From Syngnathus acus (Eukaryota > Chordata > Actinopteri > Syngnathiformes > Syngnathidae), in contig NC_051089.1 of the NCBI RefSeq assembly GCF_901709675.1, positions 2,828,476 to 2,892,475 on the forward strand: a DNA stretch of 64,000 nucleotides, read 5' to 3'. The notes under the pieces are model-generated. The model was not told where the DNA came from, ran no database searches, and saw only the letters and a list, made by a program, of their open reading frames with translations. The position numbers were made by a program, and so were the translations under genes. Shown here in pieces: positions 50,401 through 62,751 of this stretch; the first letter of the stretch is position 1, and every line of letters begins with the position of its first letter.

Positions 50401-52806
50401 AGGTACGTGACCATTTAGGATTATTAACGTGGTATTTTATTACCTGGCGTGGCAAATGCACTTCCATAGGTGAAGTAGTTTAAAGCAACCTAACTGCAAA
50501 TATTTGTTTTTATTTTCATTTCATGATATATTTGAAAGAAAAACAATATACTATGACATGCCAACATAGCAAGATAGCAAGTCACCGGGCCATGCACCAT
50601 CGCTCCATGTGACGTCACGAAGACAGTGTGACCTAAAGATTATCATTGTGTAAATTGATTATAATTCTGTATATGCAATATAAGAGTGAAAAGTGATAAT
50701 GATCATCAACATTCACTCTTAAATTGTATATACTTAAATATATATATATATATATAATGTATACATTTATAGCATATATATGTATATAAAAGTAGAACTA
50801 ATCAATGAATAACAAGTGTCCAGAATCTATCAAATCCATGCGATAAATGATGTATGTGGTTTTAAATACAAAAAGTAGTGGCATCTTATGTAAGAGCTTC
50901 CGTCAAGGCAGTCACCCTACTTGACCCAGTTGAACCCGACCGCCCTTAAAGGGACAGGCCGCATTTCATGTGGCATGGAAGACATGGAATTAAATGCATC
51001 AGTCATGTCGTGTGGAAGGAGACTCAAACCTATATCTTTTATTTGCTATGAAATGTGGTGTAGTTTTGTTTTGTGGCATACTTGATATAATTTTGTGTTC
51101 TTTTATGGAGTCTAAAGATGCTTCGGGGCATTGAGTATGTGGTACTAGGCTCCCTAAAGAGACATGAAATATTTTATTTCTTATATTTAAGGGCAGTGTT
51201 GATTTTTGAACTCTGAATAATGTTACAGTGGTGTACAATAATATTAAATGCAGTTTTTAGGAAGAAAACATCTGCTCTTGCTTTTGGAGTGCAAAAATCG
51301 ATGGAAATATTTTGTATTTACTGTTGTTATGGCGCATTATTTAAATATATTTATTGTTATTTTAAAGTGTAGTTAAAGTAGATTTATTGTATTGCTCATT
51401 TCTAGTGCATATATATTTATGTGTAGTTTTATGGGACAGTAAAAGAACTTTTTGTGCTTGTTGTAATTTTGTGGCCTGTTTAATGTTTGGTGCTATTTTA
51501 AGCATAGTATATTTACTGTGTTGTTTTATAGCAAATATTAAGTCTTGTTTTATGGTACACTTAAAGTGCATTTATGGTGCTGTTTTGTGGTTTATTGTAA
51601 ATATTGTTTTATGACATTACACTAAGGTATCAAGTAGATTTTGATGTTTTATGGCATAGTTCTTGTTTTGCTGCAACCGGTTCTTGTGCGCTTGCGTTTG
51701 GGTCCACATGAGTCCGTGTGGACACGTGTCATCAAAGTGGGACACATGTCAGCGTACGGGAATGCTCTCCGCTTCTGCTCCTACCATGTCGCAGCGCGGT
51801 GTCCTACATTTGACGGCGGCCATCTTGGCGGTGGCGTGCCGAGCGAGCGGGTCAAACGAGGTCGAGCTGGATGTTTATCTCGGTGGCGGCTTGCAGATTT
51901 GTTGTTGTCGTCTCGTACGTTCATGCGCCGTTGATCTAGTGGAATCGCCGACCCCATTAAGTGATTTCCTGTTATTTAGTCTGATGCCCTAATATAATTT
52001 GGGAAAAGTTCGAGTTTGATGAGTTGTGAACAGATGCCATCTTTGAGTTGACATTTAAATCCACTTACCAAGATGAAATATCATTGCCATATTGTATTCT
52101 TTGAATGAAAATCTGTCATGATCAAATGGAAGCAAGTGCAAGAAGCTTGTGTAGTTTACATGCATTTTTTAAATGAATTTACAGATTATAGCTTCAGGAC
52201 TCACTGGGTAGTTCATCTCAGTGCAGATGGACAATAACCCCTAATAAATCTTGCAGGTTTGAACTCATTTTGTGTGACACTCAAGGCATATTTACACAAA
52301 ATAGTCATCACCTGAATAAGAATTTAAATGCAATTTCCCTGAAAAGTTGACATGACCCGCGACCCCCGTGGGGACAAGCGGTATATGATGGATGGATGGA
52401 TGGATGGATGGATGGATGGATGGATGGATGGATGGATGGATGGAAGCTGACATGAGCTTGCTTCCACACAATATTGACACATCTCTTTCTATTCTTTTTC
52501 TTGTTCTTTTATTGGTTCAATGCCTGACCAGACGCATGCGGCCTGTCGGACTCGGCGCATGTGGAAGGTCTTCAGGAGAAGTCTCAGTGCGCGCTGGAGG
52601 AGTACGTGCGCAGCCAGTACCCGAACCAGCCCAGCCGCTTCGGCCGCCTGCTGCTGCGACTTCCGTCTCTGCGCTCCGTGTCGTCGGCTGTCATCGAGCA
52701 GCTTTTCTTCGTGCGGCTGGTGGGCAAGACGCCCATAGAAACGCTCATCCGCGACATGCTGCTGTCGGGCGGCAGCTTCAACTGGCCTTACGTGCCCGTC
52801 CAGTAG
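47439..52806 (+). CDS. nr2f2: COUP-TF nuclear receptor, NR2F2-like
   Basis: Orphan nuclear receptor that binds DR-type AGGTCA repeats; it acts in venous, lymphatic, heart and neural development. Three coding exons, 47439-47868, 49875-50402 and 52532-52806, join in phase to give 410 residues (human COUP-TFII 414), with the family's intron positions. The start is fixed by MAMV...WR.P. A short Ser run lies at about 56-65. The two-zinc-finger DBD (about 76-141) carries the P-box CEGCKS. The ligand-binding domain ends [16 protein letters not shown] with VPVQ at the C-terminus. [25 protein letters not shown] and [15 protein letters not shown] favour NR2F2 over NR2F1, NR2F5 or NR2F6. Several changes in otherwise fixed positions (e.g. 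LPAGGSVG where human has MQPNNIMG) suggest the faster-evolving teleost duplicate. Neighbours slco3a1 and mctp2 support NR2F2. Confidence 0.92.
47869..49874 (+). other. nr2f2-like gene, intron 1
   Basis: About 2.0 kb, AT-rich, ending in a pyrimidine tract and ttttctag acceptor. No nested gene. Confidence 0.8.
50403..52531 (+). other. nr2f2-like gene, intron 2
   Basis: About 2.1 kb with a (TA)n patch near 50737-50756 and an (ATGG)n microsatellite at 52387-52443. No nested gene. Confidence 0.8.
52387..52443. repeat. (ATGG)n microsatellite
   Basis: About 14 consecutive perfect tetranucleotide units inside intron 2 of the nr2f2-like gene, about 90 bp before the last exon. Confidence 0.95.
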
Positions 52807-54681
52807 CGCCCCTCTGTGGGGGGAGGGTGACTCAGCTGAGGTAATATCGTCTCTTCCAGGATGGACTTGCACAGCCTAAGACATGACATTGGAGAGACAC
52901 AAAATAGATAGAACGTGCGCATCAAAAACTGATTTGCGGCCACTAATCTGTGTTTTGTTTTGGGTTTTTTTGTTTTTACTATTTTTTTTTGTTTTGTTTT
53001 CAGCTATTTGCTGAAACACTCACCCGTTCGCAACGTTGTAAGTATTGTGTGCGCATACAATATTATTTGTTTGATATCATTCCCATGAACAACTTTAGTC
53101 CTAGGTGTAGAATAATGGAACACAGGGTTTTCTTATCTTATCTTTTTATTAAAGGTGCGCTCCATTTGACTTGACAACTGTCTAGGAATGAGATGAATTT
53201 CATTCATGTATTTTGTGAGCACATTATGCCTATTTCATGGCCACAGATTAGCACTTTGTGTGCACATTTTATCTATATTGTGGTAAAAACTACCCCACAC
53301 ACCCCCGTCCTGTCTGTGGCTCCGAACAAACTTTTCCTATTTGAGATTACTGGACATTTTTTGCAGTGTTGTAAAAGATCTATAGCCCCGTGTGTGTATA
53401 TTTATCATAGTTGTCATTTAAGAAAAATGTTTTAAAAAGGCAGCAGGGCTTTTTCAAGATATTTGTTGTTGTGTGTTTGTCAATATATTTCTTTTTCATT
53501 TCCAGAGATGGCACTTTTTTCTGTTAAGGACTAAACAAACAAAAAAAAAAGTAAAATTTTACACGAAAAGCACGCACAACCTAGCAATTAGCTCAATTTA
53601 TATAGCAAGAATGCAATTGAGTATATCAGTAATGTCATTACTTTTTGTAACAGCCAGTAAAAAGCAAACCTCGACACATTTTGTTACTTTTATATTTTTA
53701 TTTATTTATAATTGTGTGTGTTTTTTTACACTGTTGTTGTTTGGTTGAAACACAAAACTGATGGGGAAAAATTTAAAACTCAATTTGGAGATATTTTTCA
53801 TTCGACAGCAATGATGGATTTTCTGAACAACAATAACTATTTTTTATTTTTAAAATTATCAACCAAATATATTCGTTTGATTTTTACTCCACAACATGCA
53901 AATATCCAATTTTGTTGTTGTCATTTTGACAATCCTCAAACTGTAAAAACATTCAATAGAAACGTGCAAAAAGATTGGAAAAAATTTATTTCTTTTTTTC
54001 CAATTGGTGACTGAATGAAATCATTCATTATTCAAAGAACAATTTCAAGAAATTCGTCAAAACTCACACCAGCCAACAATATTAGGGACTTGAAAAAAAA
54101 ATCATTATTTTATTTATAATGAAAATATTGTAGTAATATATTGTGTTATTATCACGGCTCGTAAGATGTGTAAATTGTCCTTCTCGAGATTTTTCGTTTC
54201 CAAGTAAGTAATGACATTGCTCATTGCTGCGTGTGCGCGCGTGTGCGTGCGCGTGTGTGTTCTTTTTGGACAAACACTCATGTTCTGTGAAAGCGTATTT
54301 GTTTAACATAATTGCTACTGTGTTAAATTATAACTCATCATTTGTACAAGAAATAATGATAATAAAGTGTATTTGATTTTAACACATGTAAACATGTCAT
54401 TTTCACACTACATACACGTAATGGGGTGTGCGCAAGTATGAGTAACTTTTCACGTGTGTGTGTGTCTGTCTGCGTGCATGTGCGCGCGTGTGGATTAAAC
54501 AGCTTCTTCGCTTTGGGGGCGTAATGAGGGCCCCCCTAGGGGCTTCTGTCACTCCACTTTAGCCTGAGAAGCTTGACGCTGTGGTTCCACTGGGGGGTCC
54601 GGGGCCAAAGGGGAAAACATGTACGGCGGGGGAGCACCGCTGCTTTTTTTTTTTTTGTAACACACACATTTACACATTCAA
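52807..54681 (+). other. Probable 3' UTR and downstream region of the nr2f2-like gene
   Basis: AT-rich. AATAAA at 54361-54366, followed about 90 bp later by a GT-rich stretch, is the best poly(A) candidate and would give a 1.6 kb 3' UTR. No other gene. Confidence 0.45.
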
Positions 54682-54689
54682 ACTCACGG

Positions 54690-57600
54690 TAGTGATGTGC
54701 ATTCCAGTTCTTTGAAGTGAACTGAACCTTTAGAATCACTTCACTCAAAAGAGTCGTTCAAACAAATCGTTCAACGAATCTCCCCTCCCCAAACACACAC
54801 ATCCGTTTTTTTGTTTTGTTTGTTTTTTTAACTTCAATAACACACAGAACTAAGCAATACACCAGACAAAAAACCATCAAGTAAACATCCCGTGGGAACA
54901 ACATATACATCAAACAATACAACTACCCCCCCCCCCCCCCAAATAAATAAATATTATATATAATAATAATAATTGGCTCGGGTAATTCACACATTTCTTT
55001 CTATAATACAACACCTACACACTGATCCGTTGGCAACAGTCTCTCACCCGGTCGTGAACGGGAAGTTGCGTCACTGACTCGTCTCGTTCGTGAACGGGAA
55101 ATTACGTCACGGACTCGTAAAGTCCCCCTTCCTAAAGTGATTCGTTCTTTTTTCAGTTCATATGGCTTTAACCAGTAGGTGTCGGTAATGCGCATTGAAG
55201 CTGGTGCCACCTCGCCGTAAAACAAAACGAAGAAGAACGAGTCCGTGAGTGAGTGATTTGTATTTCCAGTTCATCGCGAGAATGGATCAGTGAGGGAATG
55301 AATCCTGACTTTCCCGTTCGCGAACGAGCATCAACGGATCAGTCAGTGAACGTGTTGCGTCTCCTGGGGTGAACTATGCAAGCCAGAATGTCGATTTACG
55401 ATTTGCCAAGGAAAGAAAAAAACACTCACTGAAACACCACTTCTTTTATGCACGTTTTCTCCAAGCTAACGGCTAACTTTATTGCATGAAGGGTTGCGCC
55501 GTTATGCAACAACGGGGAGATTATGCTTCTCTTTGGGTAATCTTGATTTTATAACACTTATAGTAGTATTTAAATAACATGTATGCATATATACGCCTAA
55601 ATATTGTTATCCAATATATCTACTATAATTTCACATTAAATTGCTGATTATTATTATTATTATTGTTTTTTTGGTTTTTGTTTTGTTTTTCTTTTAAATA
55701 AACATTTATGTTAAAACTTGTCTGGTGTTTTATTCCTTGTTTTTATATTCGCCAATTAAAACATAAAAATCAGACATTTGGTTAACTGCTTTATATGACA
55801 ATATGTGTTTTACGTTGTTATAGGAGTTGGTGTCCCCCAAAATAACAAATGTTGGCATAACGGATTTTTTGTTCAACCTTTTATTCAAATACAAACACAT
55901 TCGGTATAATAACACCATCAACTACAATCCAACAAATACAAAATCAAAACATCAATGTCGGCATAACGTGTGTCGGCTGGCATAGCAGCAACGCTGTCTG
56001 TCACTCACTCGTGAATCTTCGTGAACGAACCTGAAAATGGCGGTGTACCTAATAGAGTGTCCGAATGACGTCACTGATCAAACAGCCAATCAGAAAGTGG
56101 GGGTGAGGGCGGGTGTGGCACTTTTCACTTTCAGTTAAGCTTTGGCCATGATTTTTCCCTAATGAACTGGCCTGTTATTCGGGCCACCTGAAAATGGCGG
56201 TGTACCTAATGAAGTGTCCGAGTGATGTCACAGATCAACCAGCCAATCAGAAAGTGGGGGTGAGGGTGGGTGTGGCACTTGTCACTTAAACCAGGGGTGT
56301 CTACCTCTAGTCCTCGGGGCCGCGTTCCAACATGTTTTCCAAGTGACCCTCGTTAAGCGCACCTGCGTGAAAAGTTTTAGCTTCTTTCACGTTCTACAGG
56401 AGCTAAAACTTTTCACGCAGGTGCACTTAACGAGGGAATCACACGGACACTCCATTAGGTACACCGCCATTTTCAAGTGTACCTAATAACAGGCCACTCT
56501 ATTAGGGAAATATCATGGTCAAAGGTCAGAGGTGTCAAGCTCTAGTCCTCAGGGCCGCATTCCAACATGTTTTCCAAGTGACCCTCGTTAAGCGCACCTG
56601 CGTGAAAAGTTTTAGCTACTTTCACGTTCTGCAGGAGCTAAAACTTTTCACGCAGGTGCACTTAACGAGGGAATCACACGGACACTCCATTAGGTACACC
56701 GCCATTTTCAAGTGTACCTAATAACAGGCCACTTTATTAGGGAAATATCATGGTCAAAGGTCACAGATGTCAAGCTCTAGTCTTCGGGGCCGCGTTCCAA
56801 CATGTTTTCCAAGTGACCCTCGTTAAGCGCACCTGCGTGAAAAGTTTTAGCTACTTTCACGTTCTGCAGGAGCTAAAACTTTTCACGCAGGTGCACTTAA
56901 CGAGGGAATCACACGGACACACCATTAGGTACACTGCCATTTTCAAGTGTACCTAATAACAGGCCACTTTATTAGGGAAATATCATGGTCAAAGGTCACA
57001 GATGTCAAGCTCTAGTCTTCGGGGCCGCGTTCCAACATGTTTTCCAAGTGACCCTCGTTAAGCGCACCTGCGTGAAAAGTTTTAGCTACTTTCACGTTCT
57101 GCAGGAGCTAAAACTTTTCACGCAGGTGCACTTAACGAGGGAATCACACGGACACTCCATTAGGTACACCGCCATTTTCAAGTGTACCTAATAACAGGCC
57201 ACTTCATTAGGGAAATATCATGGTCAAAGGTCACAGATGTCAAGCTCTAGTCTTCGGGGCCGCGTTCCAACATGTTTTCCAAGTGACCCTCGTTAAGCGC
57301 ACCTGCGTGAAAAGTTTTAGCTTCTTTCACGTTCTGCAGGAGCTAAAACTTTTCACGCAGGTGCACTTAACGAGGGAATCACACGGACACTCCATTAGGT
57401 ACACCGCCATTTTCAAGTGTACCTAATAACAGGCCACTTTATTAGGGAAATATTATGGTCAAAGGTCACAGGTGTCAAGCTCTAGGACTTGGGGCCGCAT
57501 TCCAACATGTTTTCCTGATTGGCTGGTTGATCTGTGACGTCACACGGACCCTCCATTACGTACACCACCATTTTCAGTTGTACCTAATAACTTTATGCAT

Positions 57601-58721
57601 TTTTTGTACGTGTCAAGAATGTGTATTTGACTACTTGCTCTTTATTTTGGGGGACACCAACACTTATTACACAACGTATACATATTGTCATATAAAGCAG
57701 TTAACCAGTTTTGTTTTCATGCCGAAAAAAATAAAAACAAGGAATAAAACACCAGACAAGTTTTAACAGGTTTTAATGTTTATTAAAATAATAATAATAA
57801 TCATCATCATCATTATTATCATGTTAAAAGTACATTTCAAACCAGCAATCTAATATGAAATTGCAGTAGATATATTGGATAACAATATTTAGGCATATAT
57901 ATGCATATACGTTATTTTAAAACTATTTTGTTTTCATGCCCAAAAAAATAAAAACAAGGAATAAAACACTAGACAAGTTTAAATAGGTTTTAATGTTTAT
58001 TAAAATAATAATAATAATAATAATCATGTTATAAGTACATTTCAAACCAGCAATCTAATGTGAAATTGCAGTAGATATATTGGATAACAATATTTAGGCG
58101 TATATATGCATACACGTTGTTTTAAAACTACTATAAGTGTTATAAAATCAAGATTACTCAAAGAGAAGCATAATCTCCCCGTTGTTGCATAACGGCGCAT
58201 CCCTTCATGCAATAAAGTTAGCCGTTAGCTTGGAGAAAACGCGCATAAAAGAAGTGGTGTTTCAGTGAGTGGTTCTTCCTTTCCTTGGCAAATCGACATT
58301 CTGCCTTACATAGTTCACGCCAGGCCACGCAACACGTTCACTGACTGATCCCGTTGATGCACGGGAAGGCAGTTCACCCATGAACTCGTTTGCGAACGGG
58401 AAAGTCAGGATTCGTTCCCTCACTGATCCGTTCTCGCAATGAACGGGAAATGCAAATCACTCGTTCACTCACAGGTCTGTTCAGTTGATGAACGGGAAAT
58501 GCAATTCACGACTCGTTCGGGAACGGGAAGTTACGTCATTTTCTTCTTCGTTTTATTTTACGGCGAGGTGGCACCAGCTTCAATGTGCATTACCGACACC
58601 TACTGGTGAAGCCATATAAACTGAAAAAAGAACGAATCACTTTAGGAAGTGATTCGTTCACTCTCGTTCACTGAAAATATTCGTTCCTTTGAACGAATCG
58701 TTCACTCACAAGCCAACACTA
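54690..58721. mobile_element. 4.0 kb foldback hAT-like element with ~1.1 kb inverted arms
   Basis: Flanked on both sides by the identical 8-mer ACTCACGG (54682-54689 and 58722-58729), the hAT duplication length. Ends are TAGTGATG on the left and the complement of TAGTGTTG on the right. The left arm (about 54690-55850) is matched in reverse by the right arm (about 57643-58721); for example 55155-55235 pairs with 58548-58628 with few mismatches. The arms contain repeated 'gaacgggaa' and 'tgaacgaatcgttc' motifs. The left arm has about 370 bp extra near its end; the right arm has an internal ~218 bp duplication. No transposase frame is present, so it would need enzyme from elsewhere. Confidence 0.9.
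56286..57515. repeat. 235 bp tandem array, five units plus a partial sixth
   Basis: The landmark 'tagtcctcggggccgc' and its variants recur exactly every 235 bp: equivalent positions are 56294, 56529, 56764, 56999, 57234 and 57469, the last truncated. Units are nearly identical. Each contains a hairpin of about 35 bp per arm ('cctcgttaagcgcacctgcg' and its complement) around an ~18-base loop, plus a 'aggtacaccgccattttc' segment. A 68-codon frame recurs in each unit but is only a product of the repeat. Confidence 0.92.
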
Positions 58722-58729
58722 ACTCACGG

Positions 58730-61700
58730 TAAGTGGACCCCCACATCTTCAGCGACTCCCAAGAGTGTCGCTGCTTTTTCAAAAGGAAGGATTAACCTTA
58801 TTGAGGATAAGCGCTTTGGCTGAATGAATGAATGAACGAATGAATGGACGAACGAACGAATGAATGAATGAATGAATGAATGCACGAATGAATGAATGAA
58901 TTGATGAATGAAAAATAAGAAGATTGGGGAGAAGAGCGTCAATCTTATCTGTTTAAAAAAAAATCCACGCATACACAAAATAATGCAAGGACTCGATCTT
59001 TTAATCTTTTAATATAATTTTAGGGTTAAGGTTAGAGCTAGGTCTTGAGCTTGGGTTAGGGTTAGAACTCCAAATATTTTCTTTGTGTTTTGAATTTAAG
59101 AAAATTTAAAATATATAAAATTGTTATTGAATTTTAAATGGAGACACGAGATGCGTTTTCTTCTTCTTCTTTATCAGCAACATTGTTCAATTTTATTGAA
59201 ATGGTGCTGTTTATTTTGTTTATTTATTCATTTTGTTGCTAAACCTAACTCCTACGTTTAAGTTTGCATGTTTCTTTTTTGACAACAATGACACTGAGGC
59301 CGTTGCCATATTGTTTGTGTGCTGTGAACTTTGATTTGTTGACCTGTTGAGCTTCTCCGTAACCCCATGGCGATCAGACGGGTGGAATTCCTGGTGGTTA
59401 ACTGCTCGGAATGAAAAATTGTACACACCGGGCAGGCGCCGGGGAGAGAGAGCAGCGCCTTCATTGTTTTTTTGGGGGGGGTAGTATTTTTATCCATTCA
59501 TGAAATCCCTCTACTTTGAATTGAATGCGGGATTATTCATGCTTTATTTTCTCTTTGCTTCTCTTTGCAAAGTGTCGTTTTAAACTAACTTCATTTGGAC
59601 TTTTCTGTTTTTTTTACATTGAATGTAGTTTTTAAATGTAATTCAATCTCGATTTAAATTGTCGTGAATAAACAGTTACAATATAACTCATGTTTGATTA
59701 ATACATTTCATTGATTTTAAAAATCAAACTTAATTTATAGTTACATTTTCAAATGTGTCTATAACTTTTAAAACTTATATTGAATGAATGCAAATTACTT
59801 TTGATTTTAACACTTATATTGAATGACTTTTATTGAATTCATTGGACGTTTTAATTCAGTTGAGACGATTGTTAAGAATAAAATTAATTGGTTATGGACC
59901 AATAGAACTAACGTAGTAATCTAGACGTGAATTTACGGTTGAAGTCACCTTTCTGTGCGGGGATGACCACTTATCATGACCAAATAAATAAAATAAATAA
60001 AAAAATACAAAATACAAAATTAAATAAATAAATAAATAGTGCCTACCAAAGACAAAACTACAGTGGAAGATTGAAACGTGTGTGCACATGCGCACGTGCG
60101 TGCATGTGCGTATTTGTGTGTATCCGTGGTTTGCTCGCGTGCCAAGCGAGACGTCTGTCTGTATTTGGGCATATTATGTAAGCGCAAGTGTAATCGCTTA
60201 TATAAGCAGGAGAGTGAAATGCACTGAAGCTACTACATCTGTGCGTTCAACTTTTTTTTTTTTTTTTGTAGGGTTTTTTTCTCTTCAAATCCCAATAGTT
60301 TCTTCATCAAATTCAAGGTTACAAAGGAACGGGAGCACTTTTGCATATGTCAAGGCCGCTTTGAAAGCCGCGGATGGCGTAAATTCTTTGTGCCATTGAA
60401 ATCACTGAGCGGCTGACAGCTTCATCCGCCATCATGACAGGAGCACTATGAACCGCAGAAACACCCGACACTTCATTAGCATGTGGGAATAAACACTTGT
60501 GACGTCACCCGTTAACCTGAATAAATTGACTGTACTTGGAAAAAAAAAACACCTAGTTTCAAACCTTACTTTAAAACACTAATTTTGAAGCCTTCATTTT
60601 ACACTGTAACATTAATTTGAAAGAGTAATCTTAACCTTACTTTAAATCCCTAACCTGAGTTGGAATCCCTTTTTTTGAAACACCAGCTTTACATTGACAT
60701 ACTGACATAGCTGAGTTGTGCCAACATTGCATCTCCCACCATCAGATCCCGTTACCGCCGACGTGTATTTGTTGAGCGCTGACAATGAGTTGGCTAATGC
60801 GGAAGGTAATTGTGCCAGACAAAAGGCCAAACACACACACACTCACACTCACACGCACACACACATACATCAACACATTAAGTAAGTGTCATCACCTCTG
60901 AAGCCAAGTTAAACACATAAAACACAAGCAACAACAACATATTAAACATTGAGGGTGGAATAAACATGCATTTTAACTTTTTTTTTTTAAAGTGAGGTTT
61001 CCATTCTTTTTCTCCCCTCTCCCCAGAATTTTCTCAAGAGGAACGTCGTCTTCTGTTAGAATTCCGAGTGTTGTTCCAAAGCAACAACATCACGGGGATG
61101 GGGGGGATGTAAAAGGAGTATCGGGGGTGTTGTGCTGTCTGCTAGCCGTCAACGGTGACCTCGGGGTCCGGCCTCCCTCAGGATAGGCCGAGCGAGTGAC
61201 GTCTCATCTCCAGGGATGACAAGAGGGATGTCTTTGTCTGGCGTCTTCTTTTTCTTCTGGGAATTGGACGAGCCTCAGCGTCGGAAAAGAAAAGAAAGGC
61301 CCTTTTTGCCGGAGACCCCGTCCCGCCGCTGACCTCCGCCACCCAAGAAAAGCCACGGTGAAAAGAAGGCCGCCATCTCAAGATGGCCGCCGAGATGATG
61401 ACAGCAGGAAGAAAAAAGCCAATTGGGGAGGAGATCAAAGGCCTTTCACGCTGCTCCAGAAAAGGGGATCAGGAATACGGGAACGGAGCCCCCCCAACTC
61501 ACGTCTTCTGCGGCAATTAGACAACCGTGAATGGGGGACGGGTCAAGGCATGCCCGCAGGCTGGCCTTCTTCATCTTTTATCCCAAACGGCTTTCACATC
61601 ACACACAAGACGCACAATTAGGCGAACACTAAAACAGAAAATGCGCACCCAACAAACTAGTATACAGATTTACTAATGAAATATATCATCCACAAGCAAG

Positions 61701-62507
61701 ACTACACAAAACTGATATATTAGGTCACCATTTTTTCTGGGGGGGGTGGAGGCACAAAATGCAGACAGACATCACTGTGACACTAAAAGGCCACCCGGAG
61801 TTGACGATGGGTGTCAATCACAGGAGTCGCCTCGGGCTCCCCTGAATCGCAACGTTTGATGTCACCGTCATGGCCGCCCTGACGTCCCTCCAGTGAGACC
61901 CCCAACCCCGCTCATTAGAACCAGCACGTGTGATCAATGTGGATGATCAATGATTTCTTATCTTCGTATTCCTACTTTGTAGCATTACAAATTGTCATAA
62001 CATTACTTTGTGAGCATAGGATTAGTGTAAAATTTCAATTTTTTTCATTGCTGTGTAGTAATTGATGTTGCTAATGAGGTTGAACAAGTCCTCTGAGACG
62101 CAACCACGACGGCCATGTTGGTGTCACGTGAAGGTGGGATTTGACTTGCTAATGTGCAGCTGGTACGTATTCACATCTTCATTAAAGTAAAGTTTTGCGC
62201 TACGGGTGTCCAAGTGACGCGACCTCGCCGCTTCCTGGAAGGCAGCTCATTAATATTCAGCAGCGACACTGACGCTAACGAGACGCTGAGGTGTGAGGGT
62301 CGACGACATCGTCACGCCTTCTGTCGCGTAAACACGTGCGTGACCTTGTGAAGGTCATGTGTGGCAAACACAAAGTGATGAAATAGTGGATGGCACTATG
62401 TGTGTATTTTACTCGCAATTATTAAAAAAAAAAAAAAACTTTATATACCAATTTCATTTTCAGGGAGGGGGAGCAGAGAAAAGACACTTCATTTTGTGTA
62501 AGTCTAA
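58730..62507. other. Intergenic between the hAT-like element and mctp2
   Basis: Contains a (GAAT)n-type repeat (58818-58915), a short TTAGGG-like stretch (about 59024-59065), an AAAT-rich patch (59980-60038), (CA)n near 60832-60866, and a GC-rich patch (about 61020-61600) with a palindrome at 61368-61391. No gene is supported. Confidence 0.5.
58818..58915. repeat. (GAAT)n microsatellite, interrupted
   Basis: Runs of GAAT with GAAC and GGAC variants, read directly. Opposite-strand Ser/His/Phe-rich frames across it are artefacts. Confidence 0.9.
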
Positions 62508-62513
62508 ATTTAT
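62508..62513 (-). terminator. Poly(A) signal AATAAA of mctp2
   Basis: Complement of 'tttatt', about 240 bp after the mctp2 stop codon. Confidence 0.5.
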
Positions 62514-62751
62514 TGCCGTTGTAATGCCAGGCAATAATAAATATTTTTTTAGAGGTGTATCTTTATATATAATACATAAAAACATGAATACATCAAATTG
62601 TAGAAAATGAAATAAAAAGTAAACAAACCTGTCCTTTGTTGTTGTGTGGTTTCGGTTCTCAAAAGTATTGAAAAGTAAAAAGTTCATTAAAAAAGAGCTA
62701 AAGCAAAGTCCTTAAAGGTAAAAGGTGGGCGAGTCCTCAGTCTTGGTCGGT

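Noticed and set aside
47439-52806. Assignment to NR2F1, NR2F5 or NR2F6
   Set aside because: Diagnostic residues in the hinge and first LBD helices, and the slco3a1/mctp2 neighbourhood, favour NR2F2; the NR2F6 DBD and hinge differ strongly.
56515-57426. Four near-identical 68-codon frames in a row
   Set aside because: They repeat exactly with the 235 bp satellite unit and cross its hairpin; they are repeat products, not a gene family.
58724-58978. Ser/His/Phe-rich 84-codon minus-strand frame
   Set aside because: Translation of the (GAAT)n repeat.
59024-59065. Interstitial telomere repeat
   Set aside because: Only two or so imperfect TTAGGG units, common by chance in fish intergenic DNA.
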